Assembly: GCA_030039095.1 (NCBI GenBank)
Contig: JASHQP010000801.1
Span: 1-22,565, forward strand
Reading direction: 5' to 3'
Origin: Streptosporangiaceae bacterium
GTDB taxonomy: Bacteria; Actinomycetota; Actinomycetes; Streptosporangiales; Streptosporangiaceae
Length of the DNA stretch: 22,565 nucleotides
Shown: one piece after another, positions 14,181-21,741 of the stretch
Numbering within the stretch: the first letter of the stretch is position 1
How the letters are laid out: every line of letters starts with the position of its first letter
Translations under genes and position numbers: made by a program
Notes under the pieces: generated by a model
Databases searched by the model: none
The model's input: only the letters and a program-made list of their open reading frames with translations
What the model was told of the DNA's origin: nothing

Positions 14181-15536
14181 AGCGTTGATGCCACGACCGA
14201 GCAGATGATCCGGTCGGTGCTCGCGTACGCGGAGAACCGGCTGCGGCTCGACCCGGTCCCGCTGGACGAGGGCTCACGCGACCCGTCCGAGCTGGATCTC
14301 GCGGTGCGGGGGCTGCTCGGCGACCTGCCGCACAACCCGGACCAGGTGCTCGGCGTGTACACGTCGTGCCTGGCGCCCGCGGTGATCTCGGCGGACAGCC
14401 CCCGCTTCCTCGGCTTCATCCCAGCCGCGCCGACCAAGGCGGCGCTGCTGTTCGACATGCTGATCTCCTGCGCGTCGATACAGGGCATCTCCTGGCTGGA
14501 GGCCGCTGGCGCGATCCACGCCGAAAACCAGGTGCTGCGGCTGATCGCCGACCGGGCCGGCCTTCCGGAAGGAGCGGGCGGCTGCTTCGTCTCCGGAGGC
14601 TCGGCCGCCAACCTCTCGGCGCTGGTCGTGGCCAGAGAGGTGGCGAAGCGCCGGGGCGGGACCGCCCGGGCCGGCCGACGGTGGCGGGTCGCGGTCAGCA
14701 CGGACGCGCACTCCTCGATCGCGTCCACGCTGCGGATCCTGGAGATGGACCCGCTGACCGTGCGCACCGACGATCACCGCGTGACCGGAGCCGCGCTCCG
14801 TGCGGCGATCGAGGAAGACGGCGACCCGTCGTCGATCGCCGCGGTCGTCGCGACGTCGGGCACCACGAACGCGGGCATCATCGACGACCTGGCCGGGGTC
14901 GCAGCGGTCTGCCGCGAGCTCGGCGCCTGGTTCCACGTCGACGGCGCCTACGGCGGGGCGGGGCTGTTCGCGCCCAGCGTCCGGAGCGCCTATGACGGCA
15001 TCGAGCACGCGGACTCGTTCATCGTCGACCCGCACAAGTGGCTGTTCGCGCCGTTCGACTGCGCCGCCCTGCTGTACCGCGAGCCCTCCCTCGCGCGGTC
15101 CGTGCACACGCAGGACGCCTCGTATCTGGACGTGATCCACGACAACCCGGCCGAGTGGAACCCGACCGACTACGCCTACCACCTCACCCGGCGCGCCCGC
15201 GGGCTGCCGCTGTGGTTCTCGCTCGCGGTCTACGGCACGGCGGCCTACTCCGACGCGATCGAGGCATCGATCGGCCTGGCCCAGCGGGCCGCCGCCGAGA
15301 TCGCCGACCGCGACTACCTGGAACTGATCCGCGAGCCCGAGCTCGGTGTGGTGCTGTTCCGCCGCACGGGCTGGACGCCCGCGCAGTACGCGGACTGGGC
15401 CGACCGGCTGCTGCACGATCAGGTGGCGTTCATTCCGCCGTCCGCCTGGGAAGGCGAGACCGTCGCCCGGTTCGCGTTCCTGCACCCGCACACGACGATC
15501 GACCTCGTCCGCGAGATCCTCGAGCGGATGCGGTAG
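14175..15536 (+). CDS. PLP-dependent amino acid decarboxylase (group II, aromatic-type)
   Basis: The 453-residue protein belongs to the group II decarboxylase family. Visible motifs are FIPAAPTKAALLFDML (81-96), FVSGGSAANLSAL (138-150), DAHSSIAST with His179, which stacks on PLP in relatives, the phosphate-binding ATSGTTNAG (226-234), HVDGAYGG with the pyridine-binding Asp256, and VDPHKWLF with Lys288, the Schiff-base lysine. The enzyme should remove the carboxylate from an amino acid to give an amine. Sequence resembles aromatic L-amino acid decarboxylases more than glutamate decarboxylase, but substrate choice is not certain. Start choice: ATG 14175 has AAGG 8 nt upstream and fits the family N-terminus; ATGs at 14139 and 14124 are in frame, the latter inside the hairpin. 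It could supply amines to the oxidase cluster. Confidence 0.9.
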   Translation: MHSVDATTEQMIRSVLAYAENRLRLDPVPLDEGSRDPSELDLAVRGLLGDLPHNPDQVLGVYTSCLAPAVISADSPRFLGFIPAAPTKAALLFDMLISCASIQGISWLEAAGAIHAENQVLRLIADRAGLPEGAGGCFVSGGSAANLSALVVAREVAKRRGGTARAGRRWRVAVSTDAHSSIASTLRILEMDPLTVRTDDHRVTGAALRAAIEEDGDPSSIAAVVATSGTTNAGIIDDLAGVAAVCRELGAWFHVDGAYGGAGLFAPSVRSAYDGIEHADSFIVDPHKWLFAPFDCAALLYREPSLARSVHTQDASYLDVIHDNPAEWNPTDYAYHLTRRARGLPLWFSLAVYGTAAYSDAIEASIGLAQRAAAEIADRDYLELIREPELGVVLFRRTGWTPAQYADWADRLLHDQVAFIPPSAWEGETVARFAFLHPHTTIDLVREILERMR

Positions 15537-15580
15537 CGCTGGCCGGGCGCGTGCGCACCGGTCATCAGCGGGAGCACGCG

Positions 15581-15982
15581 CTAGGGCGCTTGCCGCCCTG
15601 GGCCGGCCGGCGGCGGGGATGGAGCGGTGCCCAGGTCGTTCTGCTCCTGCTGGTCTTGCTGGCTCACCCGGTTCTCCGCGCTCACCTGGCCCATCCGCAG
15701 CTGTCCCAGCGCCTCGTCGATCTGCCTGGTGAGCTCGTCCGGCAGGTGGGGGCGCGCGTGCTCGTGCGCCACCGCGGTGACGTCGATCAGCAGCCGGGCG
15801 TCTCGCCGACCCAGCTTCACCTGCGCGGTATTGAGCAGGCTGAACAGGAAGTCCCGGAGAACCTGGTCGACCGGAAAGGCGCGCAGCTGCCGCGCATATT
15901 CGCGGGCGTCCGCGGCTTCACGGGCGTCCGCGGCGGACTGCTCGTCCGCCGGTCCCGGGCCGCCAGGCTCGGCAGTGTCCAC
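15581..15982 (-). CDS. Small soluble protein, possibly DUF1844-like
   Basis: The 133-residue protein has an acidic, Ala-rich N-terminus and a low-complexity Gln/Pro C-terminus flanking a helical core at about 35-103. The core reads QVLRDFLFSLLNTAQVKLG (40-58), then ARLLIDVTAVAHEHARPHLP and a final EALGQLRMGQVS. The order of a small hydrophobic helix ending in a V-x-LG turn, an ID-led helix, and an LR-rich last helix recalls the DUF1844 family, but the match is by eye only. There is no signal peptide or catalytic motif. The GTG at 15982 has a near-ideal GAGGAGGT (15988-15995) 5 nt upstream, which supports it being a real gene. It is divergent from the B3/B4 gene. Confidence 0.75.
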   Translation of the reverse strand: MDTAEPGGPGPADEQSAADAREAADAREYARQLRAFPVDQVLRDFLFSLLNTAQVKLGRRDARLLIDVTAVAHEHARPHLPDELTRQIDEALGQLRMGQVSAENRVSQQDQQEQNDLGTAPSPPPAGPGRQAP

Positions 15983-15987
15983 GGCGC

Positions 15988-15995
15988 ACCTCCTC
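15988..15995 (-). promoter_or_regulatory. Near-ideal Shine-Dalgarno (GAGGAGGT) deciding a GTG start
   Basis: The minus strand reads GAGGAGGT, 5 nt before the GTG at 15982. It is the best ribosome site in the window and fixes the start of the small protein gene. Confidence 0.75.
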
Positions 15996-16005
15996 GCTCT
16001 GGTGC

Positions 16006-16011
16006 CAGGCT
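16006..16011 (+). promoter_or_regulatory. Putative -10 hexamer of the B3/B4 gene
   Basis: CAGGCT fits NANNNT and ends 6 nt before the ATG at 16018. No Shine-Dalgarno sequence lies in between, consistent with a leaderless transcript. Confidence 0.3.
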
Positions 16012-16017
16012 AGTGCC

Positions 16018-16722
16018 ATGGACTTCCAGCATTCCGGTGAGATCTGGCGTGATTTCCCCGAACTCGTCGCCGGGGTCGTGTTCACCGATGGGATCACCCC
16101 GGATGCCGCGGCCGGCGATCGCTGCGCCACATACACCGCGATTGCGCGTTCCCGGCTGGAAGACGCAACCGAGAGTGAGCTGCCCGAGATCCGCGCCTGG
16201 CGCAGAGCGTTCACCCGGATGGGGCTGAAGCCGACGCAGTACCGGTGCGCGAGCGAGGCCCTGCTGCGGCGCATCCGGAAGGAAGGGGCCCTCCCCCGGC
16301 TGCTCCCCATCGTGGACCTGTGCAACGCGGTGTCGGCTGCCTTCGCGATCCCGGTCGCCGTCTTCGATCTCGAGAAGGTGACCGGCTGCCTGGAGGTGAG
16401 ATACGCCGGGGGCGACGAGGACTACCTGACCTTCTCCGGGGAGACCGAGCATCCCGGCCCGCACGAGGTGATCTTCGCAGACGGCGCGGGACACGTGCAC
16501 GCCCGCCGGTGGACCAGCCGGCAAAGCGGCCTGTCGGCCGCGGCGGACTCGACGTCCACCGTGCTGATCGTGGCCGAGGCCATGCACGAGTCGGCGCCCT
16601 CGGACGTGCCGGAACTCGTCGCAGCGATCGCTGGCGAGCTCGAGGCCGTCTGGTCTGCCGTGCCCGTGACCGCCGCGCTGAGCCCGGCCGAGCCGCGGTT
16701 CAGGTTCGCTTGGCAGAGCTGA
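16018..16722 (+). CDS. Stand-alone B3/B4 domain protein
   Basis: The 234-residue soluble protein matches the stand-alone B3/B4 group, related to the editing-type domain in the beta subunit of phenylalanyl-tRNA synthetase. Visible landmarks: an N-terminal FPELVAGVVFTDGI (13-26), ELPEIRAWRRAFTRMGLKP (54-72), the YRCASEALLRRI helix (75-86), LPIVDLCNAVSAAFAIPVAV (95-114) and a late GGDEDYLTF. In the synthetase, this domain hydrolyses misacylated tRNA; free-standing members may edit mischarged tRNA or act on amino acid adducts, but this is not settled. No synthetase catalytic or tRNA-anchoring domains are attached. ATG 16018 starts the family N-terminus directly. The helix-turn-helix gene follows 70 nt later on the same strand. 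Confidence 0.87.
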   Translation: MDFQHSGEIWRDFPELVAGVVFTDGITPDAAAGDRCATYTAIARSRLEDATESELPEIRAWRRAFTRMGLKPTQYRCASEALLRRIRKEGALPRLLPIVDLCNAVSAAFAIPVAVFDLEKVTGCLEVRYAGGDEDYLTFSGETEHPGPHEVIFADGAGHVHARRWTSRQSGLSAAADSTSTVLIVAEAMHESAPSDVPELVAAIAGELEAVWSAVPVTAALSPAEPRFRFAWQS

Positions 16723-16780
16723 GCCAGGCCACGGCCAGGCAGTGCTGCATGTCGGCAGCGCCTTGCCCGCCCGATAGGAA

Positions 16781-16786
16781 AACAAT
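16781..16786 (+). promoter_or_regulatory. Putative -10 hexamer of the HTH gene
   Basis: AACAAT ends 6 nt before the GTG at 16793. It is unusually AT-rich for this DNA, and the upstream TAGGAAA adds to the AT-rich patch. It suggests an active leaderless promoter for the HTH-phosphodiesterase pair. Confidence 0.4.
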
Positions 16787-16792
16787 GGGGCT

Positions 16793-17180
16793 GTGGAGTT
16801 GCGAGGCCGGCAGGGAGGGCACGACCTGGAGCAGGATCATGGCTGGCCCGTGTGGGGCGCGGCGATTCGGGGAGCGCTCGAGCGCCGGGGCATCACGATA
16901 AACTCCGCGGCGAGCCGGCTCGGACTGCGGAATACGACGCTCGAGAGGTGGCTGTCTGGCGAGGTCGGTCTATGACGAGGGCGACCTGCTCAGGCTGGTC
17001 ACCCGCATCGTCGGCCAGTCCGCCCGGGTGTTCGGCGCGCTCAGCCTTCGGTACTGGCACTTCGTCCCGGACGCGGTTCGCGGGCGCCTCGCGTCGATGT
17101 TCGATGCCCGCGGCCGTCAGCTGGGCGATCCGCGGCTGTCCATGGTCAGGGCGCAGGCAAATATGCCGCGGAGAAGGTGA
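16793..17180 (+). pseudogene. Helix-turn-helix regulator interrupted by a frameshift near 16970
   Basis: The first part (GTG 16793 to TGA 16973-16975, 60 codons) carries a helix-turn-helix: AAIRGALERRGITINSAASR then LGLRNTTLERWLSGEV. Immediately beyond, in another frame from 16971, comes a continuous, sensible protein with no start of its own: YDEGDLLRLVTRIVGQSARV, SLRYWHFVPDAVRGRLASMF, ending MPRRR with TGA at 17178-17180. Removing one base near 16970 joins the two into a protein of about 128 residues, with YDEGDLLRL continuing naturally from the HTH. It is thus either a frameshift mutation, a sequencing error or, less likely, programmed frameshifting; no slippery heptamer is obvious. It ends 3 nt before the phosphodiesterase start, so the two form an operon and the intact product may regulate it. 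Confidence 0.7.
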
Positions 17181-17183
17181 GGC

Positions 17184-17918
17184 ATGACGAAGACGGTGGC
17201 GATCTCGGCGCACAGAGGCGGATCTGAGCATGCGGCAGCCGCCACCTATGAGGCGTACAAGGACGCGGCGGGCACCGGCGCCGAATACGCAGAGTTCGAC
17301 ATCAGGAAAACGCGAGACGGCGTTCTCGTCGTATACCACGATCAGCACGCGGGCGAGGCCGGGCCACTCGTCAGGGATCTGCCTTACGAGCAGCTGTGCG
17401 ACATGCTCGGCTACACGGTCCCCCGGGTCGGGGACGTCATGCAGCTTCTGGCTGGCAAGGTGACCGGCCACCTTGACCTCAAGGAGACCGGATACGAGGC
17501 GGAGATCATCAACCTCGCCCTGGACACGTTCGGGCCGGGCAACTTCGTCGCCACCAGCCTGGAGGACGCGTCCATCCTGAGCATCAAGCAAGGTTTCCCC
17601 GAGGTGACGGCCGCGCTTTCCCTCGGCCGTGACCTGGCGGAAATCCCCCGGGCCACGTGGGCAAGCGTCCGCTGCAGCGAGCGGTTCCCGCTGCGGCGCA
17701 TCCGTGCGTGCCGCGCCGACTGGGTGGCCGTGAATCACAAGCTGGCCCGGCTCGGCGTCTTGAGGGCGTGCAGCCGGAACGGGATCGGCGCGATGGTCTG
17801 GACGGTCGACGCGGACGATCTGATTGCTCACTTTCTGGAGGATGAGCGCGTCGATGTCCTGATCACGAACCGGCCGGAGCACGCGGTGCGCCGACGAGCG
17901 GAGCTGCAGGCCCGGTAG
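17184..17918 (+). CDS. Glycerophosphodiester phosphodiesterase family protein
   Basis: This 244-residue TIM-barrel phosphodiesterase hydrolyses glycerophosphodiesters to glycerol 3-phosphate and an alcohol. Motifs: ISAHRGGSE with His10 and Arg11, YAEFDIRKTRDGVLVVYHD, containing the metal ligands Glu37 and Asp39 and the second catalytic His52, then GHLDLKE (95-101) and the C-terminal AMVWTVD and LITNRPE (226-232). The common PENT motif after HRG is replaced by AAAATYEAY, a variant I associate with an actinobacterial subgroup. No signal peptide, so it should act on cytosolic deacylated phospholipids. ATG 17184 follows the HTH gene by 3 nt, and GAAGG (17173-17177) lies 6 nt upstream. The LAL regulator follows 25 nt later. 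Confidence 0.93.
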   Translation: MTKTVAISAHRGGSEHAAAATYEAYKDAAGTGAEYAEFDIRKTRDGVLVVYHDQHAGEAGPLVRDLPYEQLCDMLGYTVPRVGDVMQLLAGKVTGHLDLKETGYEAEIINLALDTFGPGNFVATSLEDASILSIKQGFPEVTAALSLGRDLAEIPRATWASVRCSERFPLRRIRACRADWVAVNHKLARLGVLRACSRNGIGAMVWTVDADDLIAHFLEDERVDVLITNRPEHAVRRRAELQAR

Positions 17919-17929
17919 CCGCGGGATGG

Positions 17930-17935
17930 GATACT
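17930..17935 (+). promoter_or_regulatory. Putative -10 hexamer (GATACT) of the LAL regulator
   Basis: GATACT ends 8 nt before the GTG at 17944 and 12 nt after the previous gene stops. It is the same hexamer as at the kinase of two-component system 2. If used, the in-frame ATG at 17926 is upstream of the transcript and cannot be the start. Confidence 0.4.
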
Positions 17936-17943
17936 CGGGAGTC

Positions 17944-20706
17944 GTGACCGGAGCGAACGGCGATGCTCGCGGCGGCCTGCTCGTGGGCCGGGACGCGGAA
18001 CAGGCCCTGATCGCCGCCCGCCTGGCGCAGCGGGAGGCCGGCGCCGCGATCGTGGTCCGGGGACCGGCTGGGGTCGGGAAGACCGCGCTCGTCGACGAGG
18101 CTGTGCGGCAGGCCAGCCCGGCCAGGCGGATCCTGCGGACCGTCGGCAACTCCCCGGAGACCGGGCTGGCCATGGCCGGTCTCTACCAGCTGCTCCAGCC
18201 GCTGCTGCCACTGGCGTACCTGATCCCCGAGCCCCGGCAGGCGGCCCTGCGGGTTGCCTTCGGCATCACCGTCGGCGCGCCGCCGGAGCCGTTCGCGCTG
18301 GCCATGGCCGCCCTGGACCTGCTGGCCGACGCGGCCGCCGAGCAGCCGCTGCTGGTGGTGGCCGAGGACCTGCAATGGCTGGATCCGGCGACGATCGGCG
18401 TGCTCCGGTTTGTCGGGCGCCGGCTCGAGCACGACCCGGTCGTGCTGCTGGCCACGGCCCGGGACGACGAACCCGACCCCCTTCACGGCGCCGCCAGCGA
18501 CGTCCTCGACCTGAAGCCGCTCGGCGCCGACGACGCGCGCCGCCTCGTGAGCTACGTGGCGCCGGGCCTCGGCGCCGCGGCACGGGCCAGGGTGCTGAGA
18601 GCCGCCGAGGGCAACCCGCTCGCGCTCGTGGAGCTGCCGAAGACCGCCGGCCTGACACCGCGGGCGACCGGGGGTCCGGAGTGGCTGCCGCTCACCCAGC
18701 GTCTTCAGGCCGCCTTCACGGCACGTGTCGAGCGGCTCCCGGCTGCGACGCGAACCGCTCTCACCCTGCTGGCGCTGCACGACTCGCAGGCGCTGCCGGA
18801 GATACTCGATGCCCTCGGCGCGGCCGGGACACCGGCGCACCTGGAGGTGCTGGAGCCGGCCGTCGCGGCGGGCCTGGTCGAGCTGTCAGACGGTGAGCTG
18901 CGGTTTCGCCACGGGCTGATGCGATCCGCCGTGTATCACCTGGCGTCGCCGAGCAGCCGGGCGGCCGGGCACCTGGCGCTGGCGCAGGCCGTGGGCCCTG
19001 GCACCGACCGGGGAATACTGCACCGTGCCCGCGCCGCGGCGGGACACGACGAGGCCCTCGCCGCCGATCTCCGGCTGGCGGCCGACCGGGCCATTGGGCG
19101 CGGTGCGATCTCGGCCGCCGTGGCGACGCTGGCCCGCGCCGCGGAGCTCACCACCTCGGCGCCGGACAAGCGCCGTTACCTGTTCCGGGCGGCGGCTCTG
19201 GCCTACGAGCTCGGCCAGGCGGACGTCGGGGACGCGCACCGTGCCGTCCTGGCCCTGCTGGCCGACGACGAGCACTCCCGCCTCCTGCTCGAAGAGCTGA
19301 GCGAGACGGCCGATGTCCGCGCCGGCGGCGGAGTCGCCCGGATCCAGGCGCTCATCAGCCTGGCCGAGCGGTCACGCCGGCTGGGTGACGGGCGGCTCAT
19401 GCAGTCGTTCCTGCGATCGGCGGCGTATCGCTGCTGGATGCGGGAGCCCGGAAACGCCGTGGCGGGCACCATAACGAAGCTCGTCGCGGATGCGGCGGGC
19501 GTCATCAGCGACCCTCAGCGCGCGATTCTGCTGGCCTACGCCGACCCGATCGGCAGCCTCGGCGCCGTCACGGAGATCATGCACACCGTGGTCACCACCG
19601 ATCTGGATTCGGTGACCGTGTGGACCCTCGGTCATGCCGCGTCCTGCATCGGGGAACTGGAGCTGGCGGACATGTTCCTCGCCGATGCCGCGGCACGGCT
19701 TCGCGCCGAGGGGCGGCTTCAGGTGCTCGCCCGGACTGTCGTGATGCAGGCGTGGACCCGCCTGCGACGCGGCCAGTGGTCGACGGCCATGCCCTTGGCA
19801 GAGGAAGGCCGCCGCCTGGCCGAGGAGTCGGGCCAGCCCGAATGGCAGGCAGCCGGATATGCCGGCCGGGCCATGGTCGCGGCGCTGCGCGGAGAGGCGG
19901 CCGAGGCCGCGTCCGCCGCCGACCGGGCCGAGCGGATCGCCGTCCCGAACCGCAATACCAATGTGGCGGCGATCTGTCTGCTGGCCCGGGCAACCGCCGC
20001 GGCCGCAGAGGGGGACTTCTCCGCTGCCTGGGACTACCTGAGCCGTCAGCACCACGACGCCGACCCGGGCTTCAGCCCGTTCCAGGCCCTGTGGTCGCTG
20101 TCGCATCTGGCCTATGCCGCGGCCGCGTGCGGCCGGGTCGACCGCACGCGTGAGATGCTCCGGCAGCTGACCTCGCGGCTGCCGCCGGAACCGCCCGGGC
20201 CGACGCTGCGCATGAACCTGACCTACGCCGACGCGCTGCTGGCGCCCGACGATCTCGCCGAGGAGCGCATCCGCGGCGCGCTGGAATACGACGTCGGCAG
20301 CTGGCCGTTCGAGCGCAGCCGCATGCAGCTGATCCTCGGCTCACGGCTCAGACGGCGGAAGCGGGCCCAGGAAGCGCGCGAGCTGCTGCGCGCGGCGCGG
20401 GATGGCTTCGACAGCCTGGGCGCCCGGCCGTGGGCGGAGCGGGCGCGCGGAGAGCTGCGCGCCGCCGGCGTGCCGAGTCGGACCCCCGCCCCGGCGGTGT
20501 GGGATTCCCTGTCCGCGCAGGAACTGCAGGTCGCGCGCATGGTCGCGGAAGGGCTCTCGAACCGCCAGATCGGCCAGCGTCTGTACGTGTCGCATCGCAC
20601 GGTGGCCAGCCACCTGTACCACATCTTCCCGAAGCTCGGCATCACCAGCCGGGCGCAGCTGACCGCGATGAGCCTCGACCTCCCGGCCGCACCGCCGGGT
20701 GGCTAG
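17944..20706 (+). CDS. Large ATP-binding LuxR-family (LAL) transcriptional regulator
   Basis: The 920-residue protein begins with a LAL-type AAA/STAND ATPase: GLLVGRDAEQALIAARL (11-27), Walker A GPAGVGKTA (40-48) and a Walker B-like LLVVAEDLQWLDPAT (136-150). The middle 500 residues are helical, Ala/Leu-rich and resemble TPR repeats, usually a ligand- or partner-sensing region. The LuxR helix-turn-helix is at the C-terminus: LSAQELQVARMVAEGLSNRQ, then YVSHRTVASHLYHIF, followed by LGITSRAQL. It should activate promoters on binding effector and ATP. I chose GTG 17944, which agrees with a GATACT hexamer; ATG 17926 is the alternative. Its stop overlaps that of the converging PHP gene (CTAG, 20703-20706). 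Targets are unknown; LAL proteins often control secondary metabolism or sugar use. Confidence 0.93.
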   Translation: MTGANGDARGGLLVGRDAEQALIAARLAQREAGAAIVVRGPAGVGKTALVDEAVRQASPARRILRTVGNSPETGLAMAGLYQLLQPLLPLAYLIPEPRQAALRVAFGITVGAPPEPFALAMAALDLLADAAAEQPLLVVAEDLQWLDPATIGVLRFVGRRLEHDPVVLLATARDDEPDPLHGAASDVLDLKPLGADDARRLVSYVAPGLGAAARARVLRAAEGNPLALVELPKTAGLTPRATGGPEWLPLTQRLQAAFTARVERLPAATRTALTLLALHDSQALPEILDALGAAGTPAHLEVLEPAVAAGLVELSDGELRFRHGLMRSAVYHLASPSSRAAGHLALAQAVGPGTDRGILHRARAAAGHDEALAADLRLAADRAIGRGAISAAVATLARAAELTTSAPDKRRYLFRAAALAYELGQADVGDAHRAVLALLADDEHSRLLLEELSETADVRAGGGVARIQALISLAERSRRLGDGRLMQSFLRSAAYRCWMREPGNAVAGTITKLVADAAGVISDPQRAILLAYADPIGSLGAVTEIMHTVVTTDLDSVTVWTLGHAASCIGELELADMFLADAAARLRAEGRLQVLARTVVMQAWTRLRRGQWSTAMPLAEEGRRLAEESGQPEWQAAGYAGRAMVAALRGEAAEAASAADRAERIAVPNRNTNVAAICLLARATAAAAEGDFSAAWDYLSRQHHDADPGFSPFQALWSLSHLAYAAAACGRVDRTREMLRQLTSRLPPEPPGPTLRMNLTYADALLAPDDLAEERIRGALEYDVGSWPFERSRMQLILGSRLRRRKRAQEARELLRAARDGFDSLGARPWAERARGELRAAGVPSRTPAPAVWDSLSAQELQVARMVAEGLSNRQIGQRLYVSHRTVASHLYHIFPKLGITSRAQLTAMSLDLPAAPPGG

Positions 20707-21695
20707 CGGCCGGAAAGGCCGGCCGCGGTGCGGGTGTTCAGGACCCTGTCGGGCGTGATGCCCGCTCGTTCGGCCCGCTCGCAGCCATTGTCGAGCCAGT
20801 CGAGCTGCCCGGGCGCGTGCGCGTCGGTATCGATCGCGAACAGGCAGCCCGCGCCGGCCGCCTGCCGGAGCAGGCCGTCCGGGGGATCCTGGCGTTCCGG
20901 GCGGCAGTTGATCTCCACCGCGACGCCGTGTTCCCGGCACGCGGCAAAGACCGCGTCAGCGTCGAACTCCGACGGCGGCCGGCTGCGCCGGCCCATCCCC
21001 ATCCGGCCGGTGCAGTGCCCGAGCACGTCCACGTGCGGGCTGGCGATGGCCGCCAGCATGCGCGTGGTCATCGGCCCGGCGGGCATCCGGAGCTTGGAGT
21101 GCACGCTGGCCACGACCACGTCCAGCCGCGCGAGCAGGTCCTCGCGCTGGTCGATGCCTCCATCTTCGAGGATGTCGACCTCGATCCCGCTGAGAATCCG
21201 GAACGGCGCCAGGTCGGCGTTCAGCTTCTCGATCAGCGCGAGCTGCTCCGTCAGCCGCTCGGCCGACAGCCCGTTGGCCACCGTCAGGCGCGGCGAGTGA
21301 TCGGTGAGCGCGATCCACTCATGACCCAGCGCCCGCGCAGCCTCCGCCATCTCCAGCGGAGGGCTGCCGCCGTCAGACCAGTCCGAGTGGGTATGGCAGT
21401 CGCCGCGCAGGGCTGCGCGCATCGCGGTCCGGGGCGGCGGCTCGTAGTCGGCCTCCAGCCGCACCAGGTAGCCGGGCCGCTGGCCCGCGGCGGCGGCGGT
21501 GATCACACCCGCGGTCGACGGCCCGATACCCCGCACATCCTGCAGTGTGCCGTCGGCGATGCGGCGGGGCAGCTCGCCGGGGGGCATCGCCGCCAGCACC
21601 GCGGCGGCCCGGCGGAACGCTTGCACCCGGTACGTCGGCGCGCCGGCACGCTCGAGCTCGAAGGCGATCCGCCGCAGCGCCTCTCCCGGGTCCAT
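20703..21695 (-). CDS. HhH-PHP domain phosphoesterase (PolX-like C-terminal half)
   Basis: The protein has 330 residues. Residues 1-75 form a helix-hairpin-helix-type DNA-binding region (ELERAGAPTYRVQAFRRAAA, then LQDVRGIGPSTAGVI at 51-65). From about 95 a PHP metal-dependent phosphoesterase begins with GDCHTHSDWSDGG (98-110), then EWIALTDHSPRLTVANGLS, ILSGIEVDILEDGG, VVVASVHSKL, DVLGHCTGR, AVEINCRPERQDPPD and FAIDTDAHAPGQLDW. These supply the His, Asp and Glu ligands of the trinuclear site. The order HhH then PHP matches the end of family X DNA polymerase PolX, but the nucleotidyltransferase domain is absent. A 3'-5' exonuclease or phosphatase role in DNA repair is likely by family. ATG 21695 lacks a standard ribosome site. 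Confidence 0.9.
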   Translation of the reverse strand: MDPGEALRRIAFELERAGAPTYRVQAFRRAAAVLAAMPPGELPRRIADGTLQDVRGIGPSTAGVITAAAAGQRPGYLVRLEADYEPPPRTAMRAALRGDCHTHSDWSDGGSPPLEMAEAARALGHEWIALTDHSPRLTVANGLSAERLTEQLALIEKLNADLAPFRILSGIEVDILEDGGIDQREDLLARLDVVVASVHSKLRMPAGPMTTRMLAAIASPHVDVLGHCTGRMGMGRRSRPPSEFDADAVFAACREHGVAVEINCRPERQDPPDGLLRQAAGAGCLFAIDTDAHAPGQLDWLDNGCERAERAGITPDRVLNTRTAAGLSGR

Positions 21696-21741
21696 CCCTC
21701 ATGGATACACCAGCGGCAGGGCGGGCAGGCCGGGGCGGTGC

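Noticed and set aside
13348..14277. N-terminal extension of the kinase of system 2 on the minus strand
   Set aside because: It would overlap the divergent membrane protein and the decarboxylase start, and its translation has no kinase-like or membrane pattern.
16852..17187. Third-frame ORF across the HTH gene and intergenic junction
   Set aside because: Ser/Arg/Cys-rich translation without a pattern, while another frame gives a sensible continuation of the HTH protein.
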